NCBI RefSeq assembly: GCF_900100355.1
Contig: NZ_FNFH01000002.1
Location: 248,001-312,000, forward strand
DNA: 64,000 nucleotides
Direction: 5' to 3'
Source of the DNA: Microbulbifer yueqingensis
GTDB lineage: Bacteria > Pseudomonadota > Gammaproteobacteria > Pseudomonadales > Cellvibrionaceae
The notes beneath the pieces are model-generated. The model was not told where the DNA came from, searched no databases, and saw nothing but the letters and a program-made list of their open reading frames with translations. Within the stretch, counting starts at the first letter, position 1. The number at the start of each line of letters is the position of its first letter. This document shows positions 1 to 8,532 of this stretch, piece after piece. The position numbers were made by a program, and so were the translations under genes.

Positions 1-358
1 CGCGCTGGTGGCACACCCGGCGGTCGCCGAGGCGGCGGTGGTTGGCTTCCCCCATGACATCAAGGGCCAGGGCATCTACGTGTACGTGACCCTGAACAGC
101 GGGGTGGAGCCCAGCGAGGAAATGCACCGCACCCTGCGGGACTGGCTGCGCAGCGAGATCGGCCCGATCGCCACCCCGGATGTGATCCAGTGGGCGCCGG
201 GCCTGCCGAAGACCCGCTCCGGCAAGATCATGCGCCGTATCCTGCGCAAGATCGCCGCCGACGAGTACGACCAGCTGGGGGACATCTCCACCCTCGCGGA
301 TCCCTCCGTCGTGGAGCAGCTGATCGACAACCACACGCGGCTGGCTCAACCCGCCTGA
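1..358 (+). CDS. acs: Acetyl-CoA synthetase, C-terminal part (cut by window edge)
   Basis: This is the last ~118 residues of an AMP-forming acetyl-CoA synthetase; the reading frame is open from base 2, so the gene begins outside the window. The enzyme activates acetate to acetyl-CoA through acetyl-AMP in the cytoplasm. The fragment is the mobile C-terminal domain of the ANL superfamily. It carries the signature [17 protein letters not shown], whose lysine in SGK is the catalytic residue acetylated by Pat-type enzymes in well-studied homologues. The next two genes are the CrbR/CrbS acetate-switch regulators, which in Pseudomonas and Vibrio control acs; this supports Acs over propionyl-CoA synthetase. 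A possible G+C-rich hairpin (378-398) follows the stop but lacks a clear T-run. Confidence 0.93.
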   Translation, partial: ALVAHPAVAEAAVVGFPHDIKGQGIYVYVTLNSGVEPSEEMHRTLRDWLRSEIGPIATPDVIQWAPGLPKTRSGKIMRRILRKIAADEYDQLGDISTLADPSVVEQLIDNHTRLAQPA

Positions 359-573
359 GCCCCTCCGCGCACCCGGGAGGGGCGGCGTTGTCGCCCCTCT
401 CCCGCTCGACCCCGTTCTCTCCCGGCCACCAGGCACTACCGCTCCAGCCTGGCGGGTCACGAACGGGGCGCACTACCAGAGCCAAACCGACCATTCCTGT
501 CGTACACTACGCCGTAGATTAGCCAGAATAATGACAAGGGCTCGACAGAAGCCCAAAAGATGATGAGGGCGTT

Positions 574-1284
574 ATGGGCATTCAATCCGACTCCCACCCC
601 GTCGGGCGCAAGTTTATTGTCGCCGACGACCACCCCCTGTTTCGCAGTGCCCTGCGGCAGTCCATCGGCCAGGCCTTCCCGGACGCGGTCCTGGAAGAGG
701 CGCACGACATGGAGAGCCTGCAGGAGTGTGTGGCGGCCAACGAGGACTGTGACCTGCTGTTGCTCGACCTGCACATGCCGGGCGCGCACGGCTTCAGCGG
801 CCTGGCGTTCCTCACTGGCCAGTATCCCCAGCTGCCGGTAATGGTGGTTTCCGCCAATGAAAAACCGGAGATCATGTGTCGCGCCATCGACTACGGCGCC
901 TGCGGCTTCCTGCCCAAGTCGGCACCGGCGGAGACCATCGCCGCGGCCCTGCACCGGGTGCTGGCGGGAGAGATCTGGCTGCCGGAAGGTGTTTCCGCCG
1001 CCTGCGCGCAGCAGGAATCGGCAGCCGAAGCCGTCGCCGATGCGGTGGCCACGCTTACCCCGCAGCAGTTCCGGGTGGCCAGCATGCTGGGCGAGGGGCT
1101 CCTCAACAAGCAGATCGCCTACGAGATGGACGTTACCGAAGCCACGGTGAAGGCCCACCTGACCGCCCTGTTCCGCAAACTGGGGGTCAATTCACGGACC
1201 CAGGCGGTGCTGGCACTGAACAGCCTGGATGTGGAGCCCCCGGGCCAGTTCAGTCCACCGCCACGGCAGCCCGCGCCCGCCTGA
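574..1284 (+). CDS. crbR: LuxR/NarL-family response regulator, CrbR/ErdR-like
   Basis: A 236-residue two-domain response regulator. The receiver domain (about residues 12-130) has the acidic pair D18-D19, the phospho-acceptor Asp65 in LLLLDLHMPG and the conserved Lys115 in GFLPKSA. A LuxR-type helix-turn-helix follows at about 160-215 (LTPQQFRV...NKQIAYEMDVTEATVKAHL). In Pseudomonas (ErdR) and Vibrio (CrbR) the equivalent protein activates acs and acetate use. The position directly after acs and facing a CrbS-type kinase supports this assignment. Its 3' end overlaps the 3' end of the convergent crbS by 35 bp. The ATG at 574 is preceded by a modest purine-rich stretch (GAGGG). The 215-bp gap upstream probably holds its promoter, but I see no convincing consensus. 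Confidence 0.88.
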   Translation: MGIQSDSHPVGRKFIVADDHPLFRSALRQSIGQAFPDAVLEEAHDMESLQECVAANEDCDLLLLDLHMPGAHGFSGLAFLTGQYPQLPVMVVSANEKPEIMCRAIDYGACGFLPKSAPAETIAAALHRVLAGEIWLPEGVSAACAQQESAAEAVADAVATLTPQQFRVASMLGEGLLNKQIAYEMDVTEATVKAHLTALFRKLGVNSRTQAVLALNSLDVEPPGQFSPPPRQPAPA

Positions 1285-4200
1285 GCCTCCGCACCAGGTT
1301 GCGCAGCGCGGCCGGCTTGACCGGCTTCGGCAGGTAGTGGAGCCCGGCCCGTTGCGCACTATCGCGCACCGGCCCGGAGATGTCTGCGCTGACCAGGATG
1401 CCCGGCACCCGCCGCCCCCACTGACCCGCCAGGGCCTCGAAGGCAGCCACCCCGGTCTGCTCTCCGTCGAGGTGGTAATCCACGATAGCCAGCTCCGGCG
1501 GAGGCCCATTGCGATATATTGCTTGCGCCTCTACCAGCGAGCGGGCCGTGGCGACACGGCAGCCCCATCCCTCCAGCAGGCTCTGCATGCCCCGCACGAT
1601 GGCCTCCTCGTTGTCGATGCAGAGCACCCGCAATCCCTCCAGGCCGCCGGGTCCGGTGGTGTCCCCGGCGGGCTGGGCCCGCTTCGGCACGGTGGTAACG
1701 GCGCCCAGGGGCACGCGGATGGAGAACATGGAGCCGCGCCCGGGCGCAGAGCGCAGGTCGATGACGTGCCCCAGCAACCCCGCGCTGCGGCTGGCGATCG
1801 CCAGCCCCAGGCCGAGCCCCTTGTCCGCGCTGCGGTCGACGGAGGACAGGCGCACGAACTCATCGAAAATCCGTTCCTGCTCCCCGGCGGCGATACCGGG
1901 ACCGGTATCCCACACCTGGATTTCCACCTCCCCCCGGCGCCGGCGCACCCCCACCAGCACCCGCCCGCGCCGGGTGTAGTGCAGCGCGTTGCTGAGGAAA
2001 TTCTGCAGGATCCGTCGCAGTAACTGCCGGTCGCTGCAGACCCAGGCAGAGGTGCGGGGATGGCGCAGCTCAAGGCCGCGGGATGCCGCGATCGCCCCAA
2101 ACTCGGTGGCCAGCGCATCCAGCAGCTCGCTGAGGGGGAAGCCCTCCCGCTGGGGTGTCAGCTTGCCGGAATCCAGGCGGCTGATTTCCCGCAGGGCGCC
2201 GATCAGCTGCTCGGCGGAGTCGAGGGCGCTGTCGATGCTGGCGATATCGTGCATGGCCTGGGGCCAGTCGGCCCGCGCCGCCTTCTGCTGGGCCGAGGCG
2301 ATGAACAGCCGTGCCGCGTTGATAGGTTGCAGCAGGTCGTGGCTGGTGTGGGCGAGGAAGCGGGACTTGGCGGCATGGAGCTCGGCGAGCTCGGCGGTGC
2401 GCTGTTCCACCCGCTGCTCCAGGGTGCGCTGGTTCTCCTCGAGGGCATCCACGGCCGCGCGGTAGTCGCTGATGTCGGTAAAGGTGGTGACGAAACCGCC
2501 CCCGGGCATGGGTGTGCCGCGCACCTCGACGATGATGCCATTGGGGAGGCGCCGCTCGAAGCGGTGGGCGCTGCCGTGGCGCAGCAGGTCCAGCCGCCGC
2601 GCCACCTGGGCCTCAAGGTCGCGCGGGTCACCGCCATAGAGCCCGCGCTCGGCGTTGTGCCGGTAGAGGCGCTCGATCGGGCAGCCGATATAGAGCAGGC
2701 GCTGCGGGTACTCGAACAGCTCCATGTATTGCTGGTTCCAGGCCACCAGGCGCAGGTCTGCATCCACCACGCTGATGCCCTGGCTGATGGTCTCCACCGT
2801 GGTCTGCAGCAGCTCCTGGCTGAAACGCAGTTTCTGCGAGGCACCGTCCACCAGCCGCGCGATGTCCTCCACCTTGAGCGGACGGTTGCGGCGCAGCAGG
2901 TCCACCACCTGGTGGGCGGTGGCGGAACCGATCACCCCTGCCAGTACCGCCTCTGCCTCACGCACGGCGAATCGGGGTGCGTGGTCGTCCGGCAACAACC
3001 TTTGGCCGGAGCGCTGCTCGAAGCCATGCCAGAAGCCGTCCAGGCGCTCGCTGCCCACGAATGGCTGCATCAGGCTGCGCAGCTGTCCCATGGGAACGCT
3101 GGTGGGGGCCAGCTCCGCACTCTCATCCAGCACTCGCTCGCCGCTGCCCACGAACGCCTCCGCCTGAAGGCGGTCCCGCGCGCCGGGGCGACTGAAACGG
3201 GAGACCAGAACGAACAGGCAGATATTGGCCAGCAGGCTCCAGAAGACCCCGTGGCTCAGGCTATCGAAACCGCCCAAGCCGAGAAGTTGCTGGGGCCGCA
3301 ACCAGCCGATCCCAGCAGGCCCTGTCTCCAGCCACGGCTGGCCGGGAAAAATCACCGGCAGCACCAGGCAGTAGAACCAGAGCGCATAGCCCGCCATGAG
3401 CCCCGCCCAGACGCCATTGCGATGGGCGCGGCGCCAGTAGAGACCCGCCACCAGTGCCGGCGCCAGCTGGGCCGCGGCGGCGAATGACAGCAGCCCGATC
3501 GGCGCCAGGGTATCGAGGCCGGTAATGACGCGGTGCACTCCCCACGCCATCAGCATCAGCAGCATGATGCTCGCGGTCCTTACCTGGCGCAGGTGGGTAC
3601 CAAAGGAAACCGCCGACAGGCGGGAGTAACGGCTCAGGTAGAGCCATACCGGTCCCACCAGCTCGTTAGAAATCATGACCGCCAGGGTCACCGCCGCCAC
3701 CACGACCATGCCGGTGGCGGCCGAGAAGCCGCCCAGGTAAACCAGGGTGGTGAGCACCGTATTGTCCGCCGACATCGGCAGCGTCAGCACCAGGCTGTCA
3801 GGCGATAGGCCCTGGTCCAGCAGGGGCTGGCCCGCCATCGCGATGGGCAGTATGAGGACGGCGAACAACAACAGGTAGAGCGGCATCAGCCAGCGTGCCG
3901 CCTGCAGGTCCCGCGGCCCCCGGTACTCCACCACCGCCATGTGGAACTGCCGCGGCAGGCATATGATCGCCGCGGTAGCCAGCAGCGTCTGGGTGAGGAA
4001 GTTGGCGTCGACCTGCAGCGGGTCCCAGCGGCGCGCCAGCACCTCCCCGGAGGCGAGCGCCTCTCCCAGCAGGGCCCAGCAGGCGAACGCCGCCAGGGCC
4101 GCAAAGGCCAGCAGTTTTACCAGTGACTCGAGCGCGATGGCGGCCGCCAGCCCGCGGTTGCGCTCGCGGCCCTCCAGGTGGCGGGTGCCGAACAGCACGG

Positions 4201-4708
4201 CGAACAGCCCCATCATCAGGGCGGTGGCCAGGGCGGTATCGAGGCTGGGGAAGGCATCTGCGGTGTCGGTGCCACCGACCGTCTCCCAGGCCATGGTCAC
4301 CGCCCGCAACTGCAGGGCGATATATGGCAGGGTGCCCACGAGCGCCAGCAGCGCCACCAGCGCCGACAGGCCGCGGCTCTTGCCGTAGCGGGAACCGATG
4401 AAGTCAGCAATAGAGGTGACTTTCTGGCGCTCGCCCACCATCACCAGGCGCTTCAGAAGCGGCATTCCGAACAGGAAGAGGAGGATGGGACCCAGGTAAA
4501 TGGGCAGATAGCTCCACGTATCGCTGAGCGACTGCCCCACTCCACCGAAGAAAGTCCAGGAACTGCAATAGACCGCCAGCGCCAGCCCGTAGACCAGCGG
4601 CCGCATGCGGGTGCCGTCACCCACGCGCCGGTCCGCCCGCCAGGCCACGGTGAACAGCACTACCACGTAGAGCAGCGCAAAGAACAGCAGGAGGGGCTTG
4701 CCAATCAT
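1250..4708 (-). CDS. crbS: Hybrid sensor kinase with SLC5 transporter domain, CrbS/MxtR-like
   Basis: An 1152-residue hybrid histidine kinase. Residues 1-505 form a sodium/solute symporter (SLC5) membrane domain with about 13 helices; about 510-610 is a linker in the position of the STAC domain; 630-745 is a PAS domain; 780-845 is the dimerisation domain with phospho-acceptor His790 in TSHDLLQP; 890-1000 is the ATPase domain (N907 in the N box, DTGPGI at 934-939). The C-terminal receiver has its phospho-acceptor at Asp1077. This architecture is that of CrbS/MxtR, the acetate-switch sensor of Vibrio and Pseudomonas. It is convergent with crbR and overlaps it by 35 bp. Whether the transporter domain moves a substrate or only senses one cannot be told from sequence. 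Confidence 0.9.
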   Translation of the reverse strand: MIGKPLLLFFALLYVVVLFTVAWRADRRVGDGTRMRPLVYGLALAVYCSSWTFFGGVGQSLSDTWSYLPIYLGPILLFLFGMPLLKRLVMVGERQKVTSIADFIGSRYGKSRGLSALVALLALVGTLPYIALQLRAVTMAWETVGGTDTADAFPSLDTALATALMMGLFAVLFGTRHLEGRERNRGLAAAIALESLVKLLAFAALAAFACWALLGEALASGEVLARRWDPLQVDANFLTQTLLATAAIICLPRQFHMAVVEYRGPRDLQAARWLMPLYLLLFAVLILPIAMAGQPLLDQGLSPDSLVLTLPMSADNTVLTTLVYLGGFSAATGMVVVAAVTLAVMISNELVGPVWLYLSRYSRLSAVSFGTHLRQVRTASIMLLMLMAWGVHRVITGLDTLAPIGLLSFAAAAQLAPALVAGLYWRRAHRNGVWAGLMAGYALWFYCLVLPVIFPGQPWLETGPAGIGWLRPQQLLGLGGFDSLSHGVFWSLLANICLFVLVSRFSRPGARDRLQAEAFVGSGERVLDESAELAPTSVPMGQLRSLMQPFVGSERLDGFWHGFEQRSGQRLLPDDHAPRFAVREAEAVLAGVIGSATAHQVVDLLRRNRPLKVEDIARLVDGASQKLRFSQELLQTTVETISQGISVVDADLRLVAWNQQYMELFEYPQRLLYIGCPIERLYRHNAERGLYGGDPRDLEAQVARRLDLLRHGSAHRFERRLPNGIIVEVRGTPMPGGGFVTTFTDISDYRAAVDALEENQRTLEQRVEQRTAELAELHAAKSRFLAHTSHDLLQPINAARLFIASAQQKAARADWPQAMHDIASIDSALDSAEQLIGALREISRLDSGKLTPQREGFPLSELLDALATEFGAIAASRGLELRHPRTSAWVCSDRQLLRRILQNFLSNALHYTRRGRVLVGVRRRRGEVEIQVWDTGPGIAAGEQERIFDEFVRLSSVDRSADKGLGLGLAIASRSAGLLGHVIDLRSAPGRGSMFSIRVPLGAVTTVPKRAQPAGDTTGPGGLEGLRVLCIDNEEAIVRGMQSLLEGWGCRVATARSLVEAQAIYRNGPPPELAIVDYHLDGEQTGVAAFEALAGQWGRRVPGILVSADISGPVRDSAQRAGLHYLPKPVKPAALRNLVRRLRRARAAVAVD

Positions 4709-4808
4709 CAGTCAGTCCAGTGGGGGCGCCCGTGCGCAGAATTCATCACACCACCTTTTATAACCGATGCCGGGCGGCCGAGGCTATTAGCGGATGGTCG
4801 CACCCGTT

Positions 4809-4836
4809 TTGACAAGTGCGGCCGCTGGACTAGGCT
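4809..4836 (+). promoter_or_regulatory. Sigma-70-type promoter of first DUF1540 gene
   Basis: TTGACA (4809-4814) and TAGGCT (4831-4836) are separated by 16 bp. The downstream half of the spacer (GCTGGAC) and both hexamers recur exactly ahead of the paralogous gene at 6255. Conservation between two otherwise diverged upstream regions is the main support. The shared TAGGCT is a weak -10, so an alternative sigma factor or an activator is possible. Confidence 0.6.
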
Positions 4837-4885
4837 GCAACATATTCCCCCTAACTTCCCCCAGGACCAGACCAGCGAGGCCGAA

Positions 4886-5182
4886 ATGATCATCGCCACC
4901 GATATGCCGGAAGTCGCCAGGTGCGCAGTCAACCAGTGCGCATTCAACTCCGATGACGCCTGTCACGCCAGGGCCATTACCATTGGCGAGGGCTCGGATC
5001 CCGACTGCGATACCTTCTTCGACAATTCGCACCATACCCATAGCAGCCGCACCGCCGGGGTTGGCGCCTGCAAGATGACCGACTGCTCCCACAACGAGGA
5101 CCTGGAGTGCTCGGCGGAAAGTATCCAGGTGGGCAAGAGCGGCGACTCGGTGGAGTGCCTGACGTATAACACCCGTCACTGA
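4886..5182 (+). CDS. DUF1540-type cysteine-rich small protein (copy 1)
   Basis: A 98-residue acidic cytoplasmic protein with no signal peptide. It contains two CxxxxC-style cysteine clusters typical of DUF1540 (ARCAVNQCAF near residue 12 and ACKMTDCSHN near 61), plus further Cys and His residues that could bind a metal. The function of DUF1540 proteins is not established. It is a paralogue of the gene at 6255: the first eleven residues (MIIATDMPEVA) are identical and the Cys pattern is conserved, though this copy ends YNTRH where the other ends CTCH. The ATG at 4886 is chosen because the paralogues align from this Met and the shared promoter lies 50 bp upstream. A terminator follows at 5254-5279. 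Confidence 0.75.
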   Translation: MIIATDMPEVARCAVNQCAFNSDDACHARAITIGEGSDPDCDTFFDNSHHTHSSRTAGVGACKMTDCSHNEDLECSAESIQVGKSGDSVECLTYNTRH

Positions 5183-5253
5183 TCCTCCCCCGGCCCCGCC
5201 AGCACGCGCCGCGGTGGAGCGAGGAGGACAGCCCGTTACCTGAGCGGGCAAAA

Positions 5254-5279
5254 AAAGGGATGCCAACCGGCATCCCTTT
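5254..5279 (-). terminator. Bidirectional intrinsic terminator
   Basis: A perfect 11-bp stem (AAAGGGATGCC / GGCATCCCTTT) closes a 4-base loop. On the minus strand it is followed by seven Ts, 50 bp after the stop of the OB-fold gene. On the plus strand it lies 72 bp after the DUF1540 gene, with only a short T run. Confidence 0.85.
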
Positions 5280-5329
5280 ACAGCCTGCAGCGACCGGAGA
5301 CAGAGGCCTCCGGCGCGCCCGCGCTGTGG

Positions 5330-6022
5330 TCAGTCGCGCTCCTCGGGGGCAAGGCTCAGTATCCGCCCGGCGCGAATTTCGTTCTCTTCAAAAAAACCGA
5401 GGTCGAGTTCGCCGGAAACACTGACAAAGTCCCCGGCATCGACCTGCTGGTAGCCCTCGTCATCCAGGGGGTTGTAGCCCATGCCGACGGTATCGACACG
5501 CATCTCACGGACCCCCGTATCCAGGGTGAACTCCCGACCGTCGATATCCGTTACCATCCCGGTGAGGCTCATTTCCCGCCCCTCGACCAGCGGAAAGGAG
5601 AAGTAGCTGCCCACATAAATACGGGGAATATCCTCCTCGTCCAGGGCGCTCGCAAAGAATGTGCTGTTGAGGCTGTCCACATGGACGCTGCTGGCCTCGA
5701 TCGTGCGCAGCTCATACAGGTCATCGTCTACCCGGCCGTGGACAATCACCTCCTGGCCCGGCAGCAGCGCGCGCCCCTCCTGGTACCAGTCCCAGTCATC
5801 CATCTCGACGACAATGACGCCATCGCCGAAATCGAGCGAAAAACGGTCGTCTTCCGCGGTCACCACCTCGCCGGCGATGCTGATCCAGCTGTCATCCGGC
5901 TTTTTGTAGGGGTCGGCCGCCAGCGCGGGCAGCGACAACACAAGCCCGGCAGCACCCGCGGCAATACCACCGAGAGTGGTTCCGATAGCGCGCGTCAGTC
6001 TCTGCTTCTCGTGCGGAATCAT
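5330..6022 (-). CDS. Exported protein with OB-fold-like repeats, unknown function
   Basis: A 230-residue protein beginning MIPHEKQRLTRAIG, with a signal peptide (hydrophobic core about residues 14-33, ending PALAADPY), so it is probably periplasmic. The mature part reads as two similar beta-rich units (about 45-110 and 145-225). Each has the form: G-x-V-phi near the start, an acidic turn, VEMDDW / MRVDTVG, and PGQEVIVHGRVDDD / AGDFVSVSGELD. This resembles the bacterial OB-fold family (YgiW/YdeI, DUF5666). The start at 6022 is chosen because AAGGAGGT lies just upstream; a longer frame to 6082 has no such site. It lies between, and opposite to, two DUF1540 paralogues. The substrate is unknown. 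Confidence 0.7.
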   Translation of the reverse strand: MIPHEKQRLTRAIGTTLGGIAAGAAGLVLSLPALAADPYKKPDDSWISIAGEVVTAEDDRFSLDFGDGVIVVEMDDWDWYQEGRALLPGQEVIVHGRVDDDLYELRTIEASSVHVDSLNSTFFASALDEEDIPRIYVGSYFSFPLVEGREMSLTGMVTDIDGREFTLDTGVREMRVDTVGMGYNPLDDEGYQQVDAGDFVSVSGELDLGFFEENEIRAGRILSLAPEERD

Positions 6023-6180
6023 AAAACCTCCTTCTCCGTGTGTGACTTTCGTCCTCACGTAACCACCTGCGATCGGCACCAACCGATTTAAAGGGCAAGA
6101 TCGATTCGATTCTGAAATAAAGAGTTTTTATTGATAACCACCGGAAATAGACAGGCTGGCCGGCTGTACCGGCGGCGAAT

Positions 6181-6208
6181 TTGACAAGGTCCGGCGCTGG
6201 ACTAGGCT
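6181..6208 (+). promoter_or_regulatory. Sigma-70-type promoter of second DUF1540 gene
   Basis: TTGACA (6181-6186), 16-bp spacer, TAGGCT (6203-6208). The arrangement and the string GCTGGACTAGGCT are identical to those ahead of the first copy at 4809-4836. Confidence 0.6.
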
Positions 6209-6254
6209 CCCTGAACCAGGCTTAGAAGCCGGATACATCACAACGAGGCCCGAG

Positions 6255-6548
6255 ATGATCATCGCCACCGATATGCCGGAAGTCGCGCAGTGCGCCGTTT
6301 CCCAGTGCGCCTTCAACACCGATAACAGCTGCCACGCCCGCGCCATCACTATCGGGGACGGGGATAACCCCGACTGTGATACCTATTTCCGGAACTCGAG
6401 CCACACCCGCAGCCATCGCTCGGCCGGCGTGGGTGCCTGCAAGGTAGCTGCCTGCGACCACAACGAGGACCTGGAATGCTGCGCCGACAGTATCCAGGTC
6501 GGTGAGCAGGGTGGCGAGGTCAAGTGCCTGACCTGCACCTGCCATTGA
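6255..6548 (+). CDS. DUF1540-type cysteine-rich small protein (copy 2)
   Basis: A 97-residue paralogue of the protein at 4886-5182, starting with the same eleven residues (MIIATDMPEVA). Cysteines recur as QCAVSQCAF, NSCHA, DCDTYF, ACKVAACDHN, ECCADS and a C-terminal CLTCTCH. The tail and the ECC pair add cysteines that copy 1 lacks. A metal-binding or redox role is inferred from the cysteine spacing only. The gene has its own conserved promoter and ends 31 bp before the convergent acyl-CoA synthetase. Confidence 0.75.
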   Translation: MIIATDMPEVAQCAVSQCAFNTDNSCHARAITIGDGDNPDCDTYFRNSSHTRSHRSAGVGACKVAACDHNEDLECCADSIQVGEQGGEVKCLTCTCH

Positions 6549-6578
6549 ACAGGGCCCCGCGGGCGCCTGCCGGCAGGG

Positions 6579-8315
6579 TCAGGCGCTGCGCCCAGTGTCC
6601 CCGGGCGCGGGCCTGAAGTTGTCACTCCGGGCCGGGGCCCGGGCACTCTCCTCCCGCTCCCATACCACCTGCCCAGTGCCCGGGTGAGCCTCGATCCAGC
6701 CCCGGTAGCGCTCCTCCAGCGCCTTGCGCTTGATCTTCAGGGTCGGCGTGAGCAGGTCGTTGCGCACTGACCACTCCTCTTCCGTGATGTAGATCGAAGC
6801 GATGCGCTCGTGGTGTTCCAGCCGTTCGTTCACAGCAGCGAGGGTGCGCTGCAGCTGTGCGTTCACCGCCCCCCGGTCCTGGCCTGCCGCCATCTCCGAC
6901 AGGGTCGCCAGCAGGACCGGCTGGTCCAGGCCGTGGCCCAGCACACACACCTGCCCAAGCAGTGGCTCGTCCCCGAAATGCCCCTCCAGTTCGGGTGGCT
7001 GGATAAACTTGCCCTTGCTGGTCTTGAAGGTATCGGCGAGGCGCCCCGTCACATGCAGCAGGCCCTCCCCGTCGATGTACCCCGCATCGCCGGTGCGATA
7101 AAAACCGTCTACCAGCACCTCGGCAGTCTTTTCCGGCTCCAGGTAATAGCCCTTCATCAGGGCGCGGCTCCGGAAGAGAATCTCCCCTTCCGCGGAAACC
7201 TTTACTTCACAGCCCCAGAACGGCCTGCCCACGGTGCCCGGTACAGGGGTCTCGCCCATATGGGTGATGCAGCCATAGATAAAGTTCTCGGTCATGCCGT
7301 AGCCGTCGGCCACCATCATGCCCATGCGGTGGTACCAGCGCTGCAGGTCGATGGAGATCGGCGAGGCCCCGGTGACGAGCATGCGTGCCTGGTCCAGCCC
7401 CAGCCCCCGCTGCACCTTGCGGCGAAACCACCCCGCCAGGCCGGGGATGCCCAGCAGTGTGCGCTGGACGCGCGGCGGGATCCGCGCATCGATGCCCTCC
7501 TTGAACTTGGCCCACAGGCGCGGCACCGAGAAAAACATGGTGGGGCGGGTGCGCTGGAGGTCCTCGAGGAAGGTGTCCAGGGACTCGGGGAAGTGCACCG
7601 GCGTCCCCGCGTAGAGGCTGTGGAACTCAACCACGATGCGCTCGGCGGCATGGGCCAGCGGCAGGTAGGAGAAGAAGCGGTCGTGCTCGTCATAGCCGAA
7701 GCCACGCACCATGTTCGGCACCGCAAAGGAGATCGCGGACCAGGTATGCATCACGCCCTTGGGCTTGCCGGTTGTCCCCGACGTGTACATGATGGTGAAA
7801 ACATCGTCCTTGTCATAAAGCGGGCACCCGGACATTGGATCGCACCGGGATACCAGCTGCTCCAGGGACTGGTCGCACTCTATTTCGCAGCGCTGGATGG
7901 CGACCGAGGGCAGGGTCGCGGCCACTTCCCGCAGGGCATCGTTGTCGTCGCTGGCGCCACAGAACAGCAGCCTGCACTCAGCGTGGCCGAGTACAAAGCG
8001 CATGGAGCCGGCGGACTGGCCCGGGTACAGGGGCACACTCACCATGCCCGCCAGCATGATGGCGATATCGACGATGATCCAGTCGGCACAGTTCTTGGCG
8101 TGGATGGCGATCCGGTCGCCGCGGGCAAAGCGCTGCCCCAGGAAGGTGGCGATACGCCGGGCCCGGTCCATCACCTCACCCCAGGTGTATTCCCGCCAGC
8201 GCCGGTCCTGCATCTGGCGCAGGTATACCCGGTCCGGCTGCTCTCGCTCGCGCTGGTAGAGGATATCCAGGGGCTGCCGGTCCCTGAGACGCTCGTATTT
8301 TTCCTCGGGAGTCAT
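6579..8315 (-). CDS. AMP-binding long-chain acyl-CoA synthetase family protein
   Basis: A 578-residue ANL-superfamily enzyme of the COG1022 (FAA1-like) type. It shows the P-loop YTSGTTGKPKGV (about residue 170), the A5-like motif DGYGMTEN, and the hinge region YRTGDAGYID. It is expected to activate a fatty acid to acyl-CoA with ATP in the cytoplasm or at the membrane. The start at 8315 (MTPEEKYERLRD) is preceded by GAGGTG at good spacing; an upstream in-frame Met adds five residues. A small palindrome (GCTACG-TGGT-CGTAGC, 8356-8371) lies in the leader and could be an operator. The substrate chain length is not determinable. Confidence 0.82.
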   Translation of the reverse strand: MTPEEKYERLRDRQPLDILYQREREQPDRVYLRQMQDRRWREYTWGEVMDRARRIATFLGQRFARGDRIAIHAKNCADWIIVDIAIMLAGMVSVPLYPGQSAGSMRFVLGHAECRLLFCGASDDNDALREVAATLPSVAIQRCEIECDQSLEQLVSRCDPMSGCPLYDKDDVFTIMYTSGTTGKPKGVMHTWSAISFAVPNMVRGFGYDEHDRFFSYLPLAHAAERIVVEFHSLYAGTPVHFPESLDTFLEDLQRTRPTMFFSVPRLWAKFKEGIDARIPPRVQRTLLGIPGLAGWFRRKVQRGLGLDQARMLVTGASPISIDLQRWYHRMGMMVADGYGMTENFIYGCITHMGETPVPGTVGRPFWGCEVKVSAEGEILFRSRALMKGYYLEPEKTAEVLVDGFYRTGDAGYIDGEGLLHVTGRLADTFKTSKGKFIQPPELEGHFGDEPLLGQVCVLGHGLDQPVLLATLSEMAAGQDRGAVNAQLQRTLAAVNERLEHHERIASIYITEEEWSVRNDLLTPTLKIKRKALEERYRGWIEAHPGTGQVVWEREESARAPARSDNFRPAPGDTGRSA

Positions 8316-8355
8316 CGCGGCACCTCGCACTCGTTATTCTGTTTGTCATGGAACT

Positions 8356-8371
8356 GCTACGTGGTCGTAGC
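8356..8371. promoter_or_regulatory. Short palindrome upstream of acyl-CoA synthetase
   Basis: GCTACG and CGTAGC are separated by TGGT, 41 bp upstream of the chosen start of the acyl-CoA synthetase. An operator role is only a guess; it does not match FadR or PsrA consensus sites that I know. Confidence 0.25.
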
Positions 8372-8487
8372 TATAGTCTCCCCGGAGGCGACCAGCATCA
8401 AGTATAGGCACAACTTTTAGCGACTCTGCCGGAATAAGGTGAAGGGGGCTGCGCCGGGTCCCCGGAAGGGGTGGAGGGCGCAAAAAA

Positions 8488-8508
8488 AAGCCCGGCTATG
8501 CCGGGCTT
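8488..8508 (-). terminator. Intrinsic terminator of prolyl oligopeptidase gene
   Basis: AAGCCCGGC / GCCGGGCTT with a 3-base loop, followed on the minus strand by a run of eight Ts. It lies 25 bp after the stop codon of the gene at 8533. Confidence 0.92.
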
Positions 8509-8532
8509 ATGGATACAGGTGCTATTACAGAT

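Noticed and set aside
378-398. Terminator of acs
   Set aside because: The stem is short (AGGGGCG / CGCCCCT) and no T run follows, so it is mentioned only in the acs entry.
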